In this document: positions 1 through 9,103 of the stretch, piece after piece
Position numbering within the stretch: position 1 is the stretch's first letter
Layout: each line of letters begins with the position of its first letter
From: Streptomyces sp. SAI-127
GTDB lineage: Bacteria; Actinomycetota; Actinomycetes; Streptomycetales; Streptomycetaceae
Length of the DNA stretch: 64,000 nt
Direction of reading: 5' to 3'
Assembly: GCF_029894425.1 (NCBI RefSeq)
Contig: NZ_JARXYJ010000001.1
Coordinates: forward strand, 4,402,001-4,466,000
Notes under the pieces: generated by a model
The model's input: only the letters and a program-made list of their open reading frames with translations
Databases searched by the model: none
What the model was told of the DNA's origin: nothing
Program-made: the position numbers and the translations under genes

Positions 1-519
1 CCGTACCACGAGATGAACACCGCGCCGGGCCACGGTTTCTGGTGGGCGGGACAGGACCCGGCCGCGTTCCACAGGCTGTGGCGACTGACGTACGACTACC
101 TCGTGAACCGTCGCGGCCTGCACAATCTGATCTTCGTCTGGGCGCCCAACTCCTGGGACGGCCCCTACGGCCGCGACCCCCAGCCGTACTACCCGGGCGG
201 CGATCACGTCGACGTCGTCGGAGTCGACGACTACAGCGACACCCCGGCCAAGCCCTTCGGCGAGGGCGCCTGGACCGAGGTCTGGTACCGCGGCCTGGAG
301 GAGTACCGCAGGCCGCGCATCGTGGCCGAGTCCTTCCATGTACCGCTCAACGCCGACCAGCCCCGGACGCTGTCCCGGACACCGTGGGTGCTGTGGACGG
401 TGTGGGGCCAGGCACTGACGTACGACAACGTCTCGGAACCGCGCGGGAAGAACACCGCGGCCGACGTGAACCGGACATACGGGTCACCGAGGGTAATCAC
501 TGGCGGACGCCTCGTATAG
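1..519 (+). CDS. GH26-like beta-mannanase, C-terminal part (5' end outside window)
   Basis: Open from base 1 in frame 1, ending at TAG 517-519, so 172 C-terminal residues are visible. The segment PYHEMN at the very edge matches the GH26 acid/base motif (Glu at bases 10-12), and VAESF (Glu at bases 328-330) fits the GH26 nucleophile strand. FVWAPNSWDG and the Asp-rich VDVVGVDDYS strand are also typical of GH26 endo-beta-1,4-mannanases. The family cleaves mannan or glucomannan, usually outside the cell; the signal peptide would lie outside the window. It sits 290 bp upstream of a glycosyltransferase operon that also contains a GH113-like mannanase, which supports a role in processing a mannan-type polymer. 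It could instead act on a related beta-linked polysaccharide. Confidence 0.75.
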   Translation, partial: PYHEMNTAPGHGFWWAGQDPAAFHRLWRLTYDYLVNRRGLHNLIFVWAPNSWDGPYGRDPQPYYPGGDHVDVVGVDDYSDTPAKPFGEGAWTEVWYRGLEEYRRPRIVAESFHVPLNADQPRTLSRTPWVLWTVWGQALTYDNVSEPRGKNTAADVNRTYGSPRVITGGRLV

Positions 520-809
520 AAGCCGTGAGCCGAGATCACCACACAAGACGTGACTTGGTCAACTTTTGAACACATCCTTCTCACAAGCGTTTCCAGTCTC
601 ACGCATATGTGTAAGGATCTGTGTTCTGTTCGGTCAGTCTTCGGGCGCCTGGGGGGGCATCTGAGCGCGGCTGTCCGAAAGCGCCAAAGAAGGCGTTGAG
701 GGGGATGGACCCGGAACCAGACCAGTCGTCACGGTTTATACCCATGCCGTGACCGAGATCCGTCGTTGCCTCAACGCGCCGCCGATCTCACGGGAGTTCC
801 GCAGTCGTC
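520..809 (+). promoter_or_regulatory. Upstream region of the polysaccharide operon with an inverted repeat
   Basis: This 290-bp gap has a less GC-rich stretch (about 530-640) containing TAAGGAT at 612-618, a plausible -10 element; no convincing -35 was found. At 728-753 an inverted repeat GTCACGG / CCGTGAC brackets a 12-bp AT-richer spacer and could be an operator or a leader stem-loop ahead of the GT2 gene. No coding gene is credible here. Confidence 0.35.
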
Positions 810-2261
810 ATGGCATCGACAGTTGTCGACGGGGGTGTGCCGCATTCGCGGCACAATCAGAAACTCGCCAAACGCACCGCGGCGTGGAAGCCGGGGATCC
901 TCCCCTTCCTGCTGCCTTTCATCCTGTTGGTCGTCTTCGGACTGTGGAGCTACCGCCCCAGTTCGTCCGTGCTGAGCTGGGCACTTTCCGTCGTCTGGAC
1001 GCTGCCGGTGGTCGGCGTCCTGGTCGGCATCCAGGGAGCGCTGCTGATCCGCCGCCGGGTCCGCAAGGCCGACCGGATGATCCCTCCCGCACCGGCGGAA
1101 GAGGACTTCCTGATCGTCCTCTGCCCGACCATCGGGCGGAACGACACCTACCCGGCCCTGGAGCGCTCGATCCTCTCGTACGTCGAGCACCTGCCCGAGT
1201 GGTTTCCGTACATGCGCGTCGACATCCTCACCGAGGAGGGCTGCGAGGCCGGGGCGGACATCGACCGGCTGGCCGACTCCCACCCGCTGATCCGGGTCAT
1301 CACCGTGCCCAAGGACTACGTCCCGGCCAACGGCACCCGCTTCAAGGCCCGCGCCAACCACTACGCCCACGAGTTGCGCATCGCGGAGGGCGAAGCCCTC
1401 GACTACGTCTGGGTGCTGCACATGGACGACGACACCGGTGTCGGGCCCGACACGGCGTCCTCGCTCGCCCAGTTCATCAACCGCCAGCGCCGTGCCCACC
1501 CGGACGAGGCCAAGCACATGGCCCAGGGCATCCTCACCTACCCCCGCGAGAACGCGGTCAACATGTTCACCTGGCTCGCCGACGCGGTGCGCCCCGCCGA
1601 CGACATCGCCCGCTTCCGCGCCCTGACCGGCATGGGCACGCCGGCCGCCGGCGTGCACGGCGAGCTGCTGGTACTGCGCGCGTCCATCGAGGCGACCATC
1701 GGCTGGGACTTCGGCCCCAAGGAGATCGTCGAGGACGCCCGTCTCGCCCTGACGTTCTGCCGCAAGTACCCGGGCAGGAGCGACTGGTTCAACGGGCGCT
1801 GCTACGGCGCCTCCCCGGCCACCGCGTCCGACTTCATCAAGCAGCGCGACCGGTGGGCCTGGGGTCTGGTGGCCCTCTGCTTCAACAAGGCCGTGCCGTG
1901 GCGCTACCGCTGGTTCCTGTCGATCTGCGTGACCACCTGGATCCTCGGCCCGCTCCAGCACATCGGTGCCGTGCTGCTCATCGGCTGGCTCTTCAACGAC
2001 ATGAACACCTCGCCGGTGACCCAGTCCATCACCATCCTGTGGGCCTTCAACTTCGCCTACGTCATCTGGACCTACTGGGAGGGTCTGCGACTGAACGCGC
2101 TCGCGTCGCTCAGCGGCCGGCGCAAGTGGTGGGAGCCGATCGTGGTGGTCGTGTGCATCCCCGTCTTCTCGGTGCTGGAGGGTGTCGGTGGCTTCAAGGG
2201 CTTCCTGAGATTCATCCGGCGCGAGGAGAACAAGTTCGTCGTGATCGCCAAGCCCGCCTGA
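810..2261 (+). CDS. GT2 membrane glycosyltransferase, Egghead-like (putative mannan synthase)
   Basis: A 483-residue integral membrane GT2 enzyme. Two hydrophobic segments lie near the N-terminus (about 28-80). The catalytic domain shows KARANHYA, the metal-binding MDDDTG at 205-210, GWDFGPKEIVED (family ED motif) and QRDRW at 345-349. Three further hydrophobic segments follow. The HGELLV, GWDFGP and YPGR..WFNGR..GASPAT pattern resembles the Egghead family, whose animal founder is a beta-1,4-mannosyltransferase, more than cellulose or hyaluronan synthases. It probably polymerises sugar from a GDP- or UDP-donor and moves the chain through the membrane. It begins a tight operon: the GH113-like gene starts 22 bp later, followed by the nucleotidyltransferase and the acyltransferase. 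Substrate assignment is inference. Confidence 0.8.
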   Translation: MASTVVDGGVPHSRHNQKLAKRTAAWKPGILPFLLPFILLVVFGLWSYRPSSSVLSWALSVVWTLPVVGVLVGIQGALLIRRRVRKADRMIPPAPAEEDFLIVLCPTIGRNDTYPALERSILSYVEHLPEWFPYMRVDILTEEGCEAGADIDRLADSHPLIRVITVPKDYVPANGTRFKARANHYAHELRIAEGEALDYVWVLHMDDDTGVGPDTASSLAQFINRQRRAHPDEAKHMAQGILTYPRENAVNMFTWLADAVRPADDIARFRALTGMGTPAAGVHGELLVLRASIEATIGWDFGPKEIVEDARLALTFCRKYPGRSDWFNGRCYGASPATASDFIKQRDRWAWGLVALCFNKAVPWRYRWFLSICVTTWILGPLQHIGAVLLIGWLFNDMNTSPVTQSITILWAFNFAYVIWTYWEGLRLNALASLSGRRKWWEPIVVVVCIPVFSVLEGVGGFKGFLRFIRREENKFVVIAKPA

Positions 2262-2283
2262 CCGCCCGGAAGACAGCTGACTC

Positions 2284-3522
2284 ATGCGCTCACGACTGCC
2301 CCTGCTCGCGATCTTCCCTGTGACCGTTCTCAGCCTCGTGCTGGGCGCCCCCTTCGTCCTCGGCGACCACCCGGTCCGCTGGGAGGCGGGTTCGGCCCTA
2401 CCCAAGGTCGTCATCGGTGACCCGGAGACCTCTGCCACCCCGTCCGGGAAGAAGTCGGACTCCTCGGCTTCCGATTCCCCTTCCTCCTCCTCTTCCTCCT
2501 CCACCAACGCCCTCCAGGTCGCCAAGCCCTGGAAGAAGGGCATGCCGCAGTGGGGCGTCCAGCTCTACTGGGAGGAGGAGACGAAGAAACGATCCGACAC
2601 GTTCATCGAGAACCAGGCCCGCAAGCACGCGAAGTACCTCATCGGGCTGGGCGCGAACTCGGTGTCGCTCTCGTTCCCCTACTTCATCGGTGGTCCCACG
2701 TCCGACAAACTGTCGGCCGGGGCCAAGACGCCGTCCCCCGAGCGCCTCGAACGGGTGCTCAAGGTCTTCAAGGACGCCGGGTTCCGCACCACGCTCCGCC
2801 CGATCCTGGACGAGGGCAACCTGAAGCAGAACAACGGCTGGCGCGGCAACATCGAGCCCAACTCACGCTCGGCCTGGTTCGCGTCGTACAAGAAGCTCCT
2901 CACGCCGTATCTCAAGGCCGCCGAGGAGACGAAGACGAACACCTTCGTGATCGGCACCGAGCTCAACTCGCTGGAGGGCGACCCCGGCTGGGACACCCTC
3001 GTCGCCTCCGCCGAGAAGACCTTCCCGGGCGAGGTGTCCTACGACGCGAACTGGGACAACTACGTCACCGGCCGCATCAACATGCCGGTCAACTACCTCG
3101 GAGTCGACGCCTACTTCCCGGTCAAGGTGCCGGACACGGCCCCGGTCTCCGACCTGGTCGAGGGCTGGAACACCTGGCTGGACAAGAAGGCCACCGGCCC
3201 GCTCCCGAACATCCTCGTCTCCGAGACCGGCATCGGCGCCATGAACGGCGCCTACCACGCGCCGGGTGACTTCTACGCCCGCCGGGCCCTCAACCCGAAG
3301 GTGCAGGCCAACTGGTACAAGGCGGTCTGCGAAGTCGTCCAGGACCGGAAGATGCAGGGCATCTACTGGTGGTCGCTCTGGTTCGACGACGACCCCAACA
3401 CCAAGCCCGACGACAAGGTTGCCTCCCGGCTCGACTTCGCCGGACGCCCTCTCTCCGAAAAGGCGATCAAGTCCTGTTTCACCTCTGACTACGCAGGACC
3501 CGGGACCGACACCGCAAGCTGA
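2284..3522 (+). CDS. Secreted GH113-like beta-mannanase
   Basis: A 412-residue protein with an N-terminal hydrophobic segment (residues 1-27) acting as signal peptide or anchor, then a Ser/Pro/Thr-rich linker (about 50-80, including a poly-Ser run) that would hold the catalytic domain away from the membrane. The TIM-barrel part carries GTELNSLEG with Glu226 as the likely acid/base and VSETGIG with Glu314 as the likely nucleophile, plus the IYWWSLWFDD terminal strand, all consistent with GH113 endo-beta-1,4-mannanases. It lies 22 bp after the GT2 gene and 15 bp before the nucleotidyltransferase, so it is co-transcribed. Polysaccharide synthase operons often include a matching hydrolase that trims or releases product. 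The exact glycan is not proven. Confidence 0.75.
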   Translation: MRSRLPLLAIFPVTVLSLVLGAPFVLGDHPVRWEAGSALPKVVIGDPETSATPSGKKSDSSASDSPSSSSSSSTNALQVAKPWKKGMPQWGVQLYWEEETKKRSDTFIENQARKHAKYLIGLGANSVSLSFPYFIGGPTSDKLSAGAKTPSPERLERVLKVFKDAGFRTTLRPILDEGNLKQNNGWRGNIEPNSRSAWFASYKKLLTPYLKAAEETKTNTFVIGTELNSLEGDPGWDTLVASAEKTFPGEVSYDANWDNYVTGRINMPVNYLGVDAYFPVKVPDTAPVSDLVEGWNTWLDKKATGPLPNILVSETGIGAMNGAYHAPGDFYARRALNPKVQANWYKAVCEVVQDRKMQGIYWWSLWFDDDPNTKPDDKVASRLDFAGRPLSEKAIKSCFTSDYAGPGTDTAS

Positions 3523-3537
3523 CGAGCGGAGGCAGTC

Positions 3538-4638
3538 ATGCAGGAAGCCATCATTCTGGTGGGCGGCAAGGGAACCCGCCTGCGCCCCCTGACCAACCAC
3601 ACCCCGAAGCCGTTGCTCGGCGTCGCGGGCTCCTCCTTCATCCGACACCAGATCGCCAAGCTGATGGATGCGGGCGTCGGGCACGTGGTCTTCGCGACCT
3701 CGTACCTCGCCAGCCTCTTCGAGGAGGAGTTCAAGGACTTCTCCCAGGACCTGAAGATCTCCTACGCCGTCGAGGAGGTGCCGCTCGGCACGGGCGGAGC
3801 GATCCGCAACGCGGCCCGTCTCCTGCACGGCACCTCCCCGGACGCGCCGGTGCTGATCCTCAACGGCGACATCCTCTCCGGCGTCGATCTGCCCACCCTC
3901 CTGGAGGGCCACGAGGAGCGGGCGGCGGACGTGACGCTGCACCTCACCCGCGTCCCCGACCCACGCGCCTTCGGCCTGGTCCCCACCGACGGGTCCGGAC
4001 GGGTGCTCTCCTTCCTCGAGAAGCCGAAGACGCCCGAGGAGTGCGTCACGGACCAGATCAACGCCGGCTGCTACGTCTTCCGCCGCTCGATCCTCGACGC
4101 CATACCGGCCGACCGCGAGGTCTCGGTCGAGCAGGAGACCTTCCCGCAGCTCGTCGCAGCGGGACGACGGGTGTACGGCCACACGACCGAGGAGTACTGG
4201 CGTGACCTCGGCACCCCACTCGCCTTCGTCCACGGCTCCGCCGACCTGGTCACCGGCCGCGCGACCTCGCCCCTGGTGGGTCCGCCGTCGGACGCCCTGA
4301 TCCACCCCACCGCTCTTGTCGACCCGACCTCCCGCGTCACGGGCGGCTCGACCATCGGCCCGCACGCCGTGATCGGCCCGCACGTGGTCGTCGACCGCTC
4401 CATCATCGGGGCCGGTGTCGCCGTGGCCGAGGACGCCCGGATCCATGAGTCGGTGGTGGACCACGACTCCACGATCGGCAGGGCCTCGCTCCTGCGCGAA
4501 GTGGTCGTGGGATGCCACGCACACATCGGCGCGGACAACGAACTGCCCGCCCAACTGCGGCTGTCGTGCGGCATCCGCATTCCCGCCCAAGGGGTACGCG
4601 TCAGCGGTACGGCTGCCGCCTGCCCGACGGTCCACTGA
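3538..4638 (+). CDS. Sugar-1-phosphate nucleotidyltransferase, GDP-mannose pyrophosphorylase type
   Basis: A 366-residue cytoplasmic enzyme. The N-terminal Rossmann-like domain has the nucleotide-binding loop GGKGTRLRPLT, followed by TPKPLL, the LNGDIL metal/sugar strand and LEKPKTP. From about residue 255 a hexapeptide-repeat left-handed beta-helix is visible (HPTALVDPTS, STIGPHAVIGPHVVVD, SIIGAGVAV, DSTIGRASL). This two-domain layout is that of eukaryote-like GMPPB and related glucose-1-phosphate transferases. It would make an NDP-sugar such as GDP-mannose; in this operon the product is probably the donor for the upstream glycosyltransferase. Glucose-1-phosphate specificity cannot be excluded. 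The start codon is 15 bp after the GH113-like stop. Confidence 0.8.
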   Translation: MQEAIILVGGKGTRLRPLTNHTPKPLLGVAGSSFIRHQIAKLMDAGVGHVVFATSYLASLFEEEFKDFSQDLKISYAVEEVPLGTGGAIRNAARLLHGTSPDAPVLILNGDILSGVDLPTLLEGHEERAADVTLHLTRVPDPRAFGLVPTDGSGRVLSFLEKPKTPEECVTDQINAGCYVFRRSILDAIPADREVSVEQETFPQLVAAGRRVYGHTTEEYWRDLGTPLAFVHGSADLVTGRATSPLVGPPSDALIHPTALVDPTSRVTGGSTIGPHAVIGPHVVVDRSIIGAGVAVAEDARIHESVVDHDSTIGRASLLREVVVGCHAHIGADNELPAQLRLSCGIRIPAQGVRVSGTAAACPTVH

Positions 4639-4676
4639 AGTCGTCTGCCTGCCAGCGTGCTCGACCGGAGAGTTCC

Positions 4677-6719
4677 TTGACAACCGACACCCGCACCCGC
4701 CGTCGCGCACCGGCCGCGCAGACAGAGCGTCTTCGCAAGTACCGGCCGGATATCCAGGGCCTGCGTGCCGTGGCCATCATGATGGTCGTCAGCATGCACT
4801 GCGGCATCCTGGACATCCACGGCGGCGTGGACGTCAGCTTCGTGCTGAGCGGCTTCCTCATCGGCGGCCAGCTCTTTGCCGAGATCGACAAGACCGGCAA
4901 GGTCTCCCTGACGAAGTTCTGGGCACGCCGCTTCCGGCGGCTGACCCCGCCCATGGCCGTCGTCATCGTCGGCACCGCGATCCTGGCCTGGCTGTACGGC
5001 AGCCCGCTCAGGTTCCGCTCCTACATCGAGGACGGCCTCAGCGCCTCCCTCAGCTTCCTGAACTGGCGCCTGGTCGAGACCGGCACCGACTACTTCGCCA
5101 ACGACGGGACGCAGTCCCCCTACCAGCACTTCTGGTCGCTGGGCATCGAGGAGCAGTTCTACGTCGCCGCCCCGATCATCCTCGTCGTGATGGTCTGGAT
5201 CAGCCGCAAGATCTTCCGCAACCGTGCTCTTGTCGCGCTGTTCCTGATGGCCGCCATCGCCGGATCGTTCTATCTGGGCTGGTCGAAGACCCCCGAGAAC
5301 CAGCCGCTCGCGTACTTCGGCACCCACACCCGGATCTGGGAGATCACCTGCGGCGTCCTGCTCGCCCTCGCCGCTCCGCTCGTCTCCCGCATGAACACCG
5401 GGCTGGCCGCGGTCGTCTCGTGGCTGGGGCTCGGCACCGTGCTCGTCACCGCGATGCTCATCTCCGAGGACACGCCGCTGCCCGGCTACGCGGTGGCCGG
5501 CCCGGTCATCGGTGCCGTCATGGTCATCGCCGGCGGCTGCGCCAATCCCCGGTTCGGAGCCGAGCGGCTGCTCGACAATCCCGTCCTCGACTTCGTGGGC
5601 AACGTCAGCTACGGCTGGTACCTGACCCACTGGCCGCTCCTGGTGCTCTGGCCGTACATCACCGACCGGGATTTCACGTTCGAGGAGCGCATGCGCGTCG
5701 TCGTCCTCTCGTTCCTGGTGGCCGTCGCCCTCCACTACGCCGTCGAGCGCAGGTTCAAGAAGAACGTGTCGCTGGTGGCCCGCCCCTGGAAGGGCGTCTT
5801 CACCGGCGGGTTCACCACCGCGGGCACGGCCGGGGCGATGGTCCTGGCCACGCTCGTCCCGCTGCACCTGGCGGTGTCGTCCTCGTCGACCACGGTCGCG
5901 GCCGGGTTCACCAGCGAGGCATCGGTCGCGGAGTCCGTGCAGCGCACAAAGCTGTCCACGGCCGTGCAGGGCACTCTGCAGAGCGCGTCCAAGAACATGG
6001 CCACGCACGGCTGCATCGACGACTTCGAGGTCCCGAAGTTCGTGATGCGAGACAACTGTGTCATCGGCGACCCGAAGGGCTCGAAGACGCTTGTCCTCAT
6101 GGGGGACTCCCACGCCTGGCAGTGGAACGACGTCTACGACACGATCGGCAAGGAACTCCATGTACGGGTGGTGACCATGGCGAAGGGTGGCTGCTCGCCG
6201 CAGATCTACCGCATCTTCAACCCTCAGCTGAACCGCGAATACACCGAGTGCGACAGCTGGCGCCAGTCGGCATTCGCAGAGCTCGAGAAGATCCGTCCGG
6301 ATGTCATCGTCATCACCGACCGAGCGCGCGGTGAGGCGAAGCGGGACGGCGCCGAGGCCTCGTTCAAGGTGCTCAAGAAGACCGGCGCCAAGCTCGTCTT
6401 CATGACGGACACCCCGGAGCCCGGACAGAACATCCCCGACTGCCTCGCCACACACATCGACGACACCACCCTCTGCAACCGCAAGCAGTGGCAGGCGCTG
6501 GAGTACACGGACGTCCGCGCCATGGAGCGGCAAGTGGCCGAGAAGTACGGTGCCGACATCATCGACACGGCACCCGCGTTCTGCGCCGTGGACGTGTGCC
6601 CGGCGGTCATCGGTGACCAGGTCGTCTATTTCGACAACAGCCACATCACGTCGTCGTACTCGAAGACCCTGAAGCCCTTCCTCCAGCCGGCCCTGGAAAA
6701 GATCCTGGACGAGGCATAG
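4677..6719 (+). CDS. Membrane O-acyltransferase (acyltransferase 3) with C-terminal SGNH domain
   Basis: The preferred start is TTG 4677, because GGAGAG lies five bases upstream and the conserved YRPDIQGLRAVA motif follows within about 20 residues; an in-frame ORF continues upstream but overlaps the previous gene. The product is 680 residues. The N-terminal part (about 20-375) is a multi-pass acyltransferase-3 domain of the OafA type (MHCG, FVLSGFLIG, FWARRFRRL, FWSLGIEEQFY). A linker leads to an extracytoplasmic SGNH hydrolase-like domain with GDSHAW (Asp477-Ser-His) and a late DNSH motif for the catalytic Asp/His. Such proteins acetylate surface or secreted glycans. As the last gene of the operon it would acetylate the polymer made by the GT2 enzyme. 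Confidence 0.85.
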   Translation: MTTDTRTRRRAPAAQTERLRKYRPDIQGLRAVAIMMVVSMHCGILDIHGGVDVSFVLSGFLIGGQLFAEIDKTGKVSLTKFWARRFRRLTPPMAVVIVGTAILAWLYGSPLRFRSYIEDGLSASLSFLNWRLVETGTDYFANDGTQSPYQHFWSLGIEEQFYVAAPIILVVMVWISRKIFRNRALVALFLMAAIAGSFYLGWSKTPENQPLAYFGTHTRIWEITCGVLLALAAPLVSRMNTGLAAVVSWLGLGTVLVTAMLISEDTPLPGYAVAGPVIGAVMVIAGGCANPRFGAERLLDNPVLDFVGNVSYGWYLTHWPLLVLWPYITDRDFTFEERMRVVVLSFLVAVALHYAVERRFKKNVSLVARPWKGVFTGGFTTAGTAGAMVLATLVPLHLAVSSSSTTVAAGFTSEASVAESVQRTKLSTAVQGTLQSASKNMATHGCIDDFEVPKFVMRDNCVIGDPKGSKTLVLMGDSHAWQWNDVYDTIGKELHVRVVTMAKGGCSPQIYRIFNPQLNREYTECDSWRQSAFAELEKIRPDVIVITDRARGEAKRDGAEASFKVLKKTGAKLVFMTDTPEPGQNIPDCLATHIDDTTLCNRKQWQALEYTDVRAMERQVAEKYGADIIDTAPAFCAVDVCPAVIGDQVVYFDNSHITSSYSKTLKPFLQPALEKILDEA

Positions 6720-6730
6720 TCCGCCGTCGC

Positions 6731-6755
6731 GCCCCGGCCGGCCTCCGGCCGGGGC
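6731..6755. terminator. Convergent terminator hairpin
   Basis: A perfect 11-bp stem GCCCCGGCCGG / CCGGCCGGGGC with a 3-base loop sits in the 43-bp gap between the converging acyltransferase and truA genes. It has no clear T-tract, which is common for streptomycete terminators. Confidence 0.65.
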
Positions 6756-6762
6756 GGACGCG

Positions 6763-7608
6763 TCACTGCCCCCGGACTCGCACCCGCCGCGCCTGCCGCT
6801 GTCGCTCCGCGAGCTCGTCGTCCGCCGGATACCCGACCTCCTCCAAGGTCAGCCCATGCGGCCGTACGACATGGACGGCGCTGTCCCGGACACCCGCGTC
6901 CAGCACCTTCCGCGGCCACTCCACGCCCCGGTGCCCGTCCCCCACGAACAGCAGCGCACCGACCATGGACCGCACCTGGTTGTGGCAGAAGGCATCGGCC
7001 CGGACCTCGATCTCGACGACCCCGTCCGCCCGCCGCCGCACCCCGAAGTCGAGGATCTCGCGGATCGTCGTCGCCCCCTCACGCTTCTTCGCGTACGCCG
7101 CGAAGTCGTGCTCCCCGACGAGGGACTTGGCGGCGGCGTCCATGACGGGGACGTCCAACTCCCAGTCGTGCCACAGGACATGGTTGCGCAGCAGCGGATC
7201 CACACCACCGGGCCGGTCCCCCACCCGGTAGACGTACCGACGCCACAGAGCGGCGAACCGCGCGTTGAACCCCGCCGGAGCCTCCCGGAGCGACCACACC
7301 CGCACATCCTTCGGCAACCGCCCAGCCAGCCGCTTCAGCAGCTTCTCCCGGTGCTCCCCCCACAGCCCCTCGGGCAGATCCACATGCGCCACCTGCCCCC
7401 GCGCATGCACCCCGGCATCCGTCCGCCCGGCCACGGTCAGCTCGTACGTCACGTCCTTGGACCGCGTCACCGTCCGCAGCGCGTCCTCGATCTCACCCTG
7501 TACGGTCCGCCGTCCCCCGGCCTGCTTGGCCCATCCGGAGAAGTCGGTTCCGTCGTAGGAGAGGTCGAGGCGGACACGGACGTAACCGGGCTGTACTTCG
7601 TCGCTCAC
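6763..7608 (-). CDS. truA: tRNA pseudouridine(38-40) synthase TruA
   Basis: A 281-residue enzyme that isomerises uridines 38-40 in the tRNA anticodon arm. [16 protein letters not shown] begins the conserved core and the catalytic Asp is in [10 protein letters not shown]. Further conserved blocks are FNARF, the WHDWELD region and [11 protein letters not shown]. The length is normal for actinobacteria. It lies downstream of rplQ on the same strand, as usual, but is separated from it here by a secreted-protein gene and two strong hairpins, so it may have its own transcription. Confidence 0.95.
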   Translation of the reverse strand: MSDEVQPGYVRVRLDLSYDGTDFSGWAKQAGGRRTVQGEIEDALRTVTRSKDVTYELTVAGRTDAGVHARGQVAHVDLPEGLWGEHREKLLKRLAGRLPKDVRVWSLREAPAGFNARFAALWRRYVYRVGDRPGGVDPLLRNHVLWHDWELDVPVMDAAAKSLVGEHDFAAYAKKREGATTIREILDFGVRRRADGVVEIEVRADAFCHNQVRSMVGALLFVGDGHRGVEWPRKVLDAGVRDSAVHVVRPHGLTLEEVGYPADDELAERQRQARRVRVRGQ

Positions 7609-7633
7609 CCCTGGATCCTCTCAGGAACGCGAG

Positions 7634-7661
7634 ACGGGCCCGCCCCGAGGGGCGGGCCCGT
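7634..7661 (-). terminator. Strong GC hairpin downstream of the secreted-protein gene
   Basis: A perfect 13-bp stem beginning ACGGGCCCGCCCC closes on a minimal loop. It lies 20 bp past the stop of the secreted-protein gene and 25 bp before the truA start, so it probably ends the former transcript. A nearly identical hairpin follows rplQ. Confidence 0.7.
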
Positions 7662-7681
7662 ACGACCGAAGCCGTCGACGA

Positions 7682-9103
7682 TCAGTGCCCGCCCCTCGGG
7701 TTCAGCACGATCTGGCCGGCGTCGTTCGCCGGATTGCCCTCGTTCGGCATCGTGTACGCGAAGAACGCCCGGCCGGTGGCGTTCCTGATCACCTCGTCGA
7801 CGCGGAGACCGAAGGTGAAGGTGCGGGAGGCGTCCTCCAGGATCGGTGTGTCGATGTTGCAGAGGTAGTCGCCCTCGGCGCCCTCCCAGTCGGCGGGCCG
7901 GCAGCTCTCGGGGACCGTGGTGGCCGTGGTCCCGGGGGGAAGGTCCACCCAGAAGGAGATCGGCTCGCCGCCGGAGCGGAGCAGGGCCAGCCAGGCGGGG
8001 CCGTGGTTGGCGAAGCCGACGTCCACCGACACGGTCTGCCCCTTGCGGGCCCGCAACCGCTCACCGGTCAGGTCGAGGTCGAAGGTGTTCTTCGTCGGGA
8101 AGTCCATCTCCGCGTACTGCGTGTAGTCCGCCGGATCGGCGTCCGGCAGCCGCACCAGCCCCAGCTCCGGCCCGGCACCCCGCTGGTAGTCACCCTCGGC
8201 CAGCAGGTCCGCCACCTGGTCGGCGGGCACCGCGGTGAAGGTGTAGTACATCGAGTCGTAGAGCGCGAAGCCGGCCGTCCCGATCGGGAAGGGGGCACTC
8301 AGCCCGTAGGCCGCCCCTGCGGCGAACTCGCTGTCGAAGACGCACAGTGCCGTGGAACGCCCGAGCACCTCGTCGGGGTCACGCGGGTCGTACCAGCAGT
8401 TGCCGAAGGTGCTGGGCAAGGAGAGGCCCCGGGTGCCGGAGACCCGCAGCACGACGCCCTTGCCGCCCAGCCCGCCCTGGTTGCGGAAGCTCAGCGGTGC
8501 CTGGAAGGTGTCGCCTGCCTGGAAGCCCTCGGGCTCGGCCAGCTGCTTCATCCGCAGCTCGGGGCCGCCGACCAGTACGTCCACCGTGTGCCCGGTGAAG
8601 GCCAGCCCCTCGCCCGCGGCGGTGACGGAGATGGTGCCGACGTCGCCCGCGGCGCTCTCGTCGGTCACGTCGAGACGGATGCCGCCCAGGTCGTTGTAGT
8701 CCTGGCCGGCGTAGATCTCGTAGTCACTGCAGGTCGCGACCAGCCCCTCGACGGAGCACCCCTGCCACCCTCCGAGGCGGGAGAAGTCGACAGCGGCGAC
8801 ACCGGCCAGGGAGCTCGCGTCCACCGTGACCGTGTAGTCGCCCTGGTGGATCGGATAGATGACTCCGTTCTCGTCCGGTACCGGCTCGCCGGGCGCCCGG
8901 AGTCCGAGCTCGACCTGCGGCTCGCCCGGCTCACCGGGTTCGCCGGACTCCGGCTGCAGCGAGAGGTTCACGCTGTCGGGTCCGGTGACGGAGACCGGCA
9001 ACGGCTCCTCCCGGGCCTGGGCAGGAACGGCGAGCGCCGTACCGGCCAGCGCGGCCAGCGCGAAGGCGGAGATGGTGCGCCGCACAGCGGCGAGAGACGT
9101 CAT
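7682..9103 (-). CDS. Secreted protein, beta-sandwich (DUF11/CARDB-like), function unknown
   Basis: The start ATG at 9101-9103 is chosen because a signal peptide follows directly: positively charged MTSLAAVRR, a hydrophobic core and an AQA cleavage site near residue 30. An in-frame extension reaches 9241 but lacks coding character. The 473-residue product has several stretches alternating Val, Gly and Asn typical of beta-sandwich repeats (for example VSVDVGFANHGPAW and FQAPLSFRNQGGLGGKG), like the DUF11 or CARDB extracellular domains of streptomycetes. No catalytic motif, sortase signal or C-terminal anchor is evident. A few Cys residues (GCSVEG, ATCSDY, NCWYD) could form disulfides. I do not recognise a specific family; it lies between rplQ and truA. 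Confidence 0.7.
   Translation of the reverse strand: MTSLAAVRRTISAFALAALAGTALAVPAQAREEPLPVSVTGPDSVNLSLQPESGEPGEPGEPQVELGLRAPGEPVPDENGVIYPIHQGDYTVTVDASSLAGVAAVDFSRLGGWQGCSVEGLVATCSDYEIYAGQDYNDLGGIRLDVTDESAAGDVGTISVTAAGEGLAFTGHTVDVLVGGPELRMKQLAEPEGFQAGDTFQAPLSFRNQGGLGGKGVVLRVSGTRGLSLPSTFGNCWYDPRDPDEVLGRSTALCVFDSEFAAGAAYGLSAPFPIGTAGFALYDSMYYTFTAVPADQVADLLAEGDYQRGAGPELGLVRLPDADPADYTQYAEMDFPTKNTFDLDLTGERLRARKGQTVSVDVGFANHGPAWLALLRSGGEPISFWVDLPPGTTATTVPESCRPADWEGAEGDYLCNIDTPILEDASRTFTFGLRVDEVIRNATGRAFFAYTMPNEGNPANDAGQIVLNPRGGH

Noticed and set aside
2863..6644. Long minus-strand frames opposite the polysaccharide cluster
   Set aside because: They overlap genes with clear family motifs and show only GC-biased amino-acid composition.
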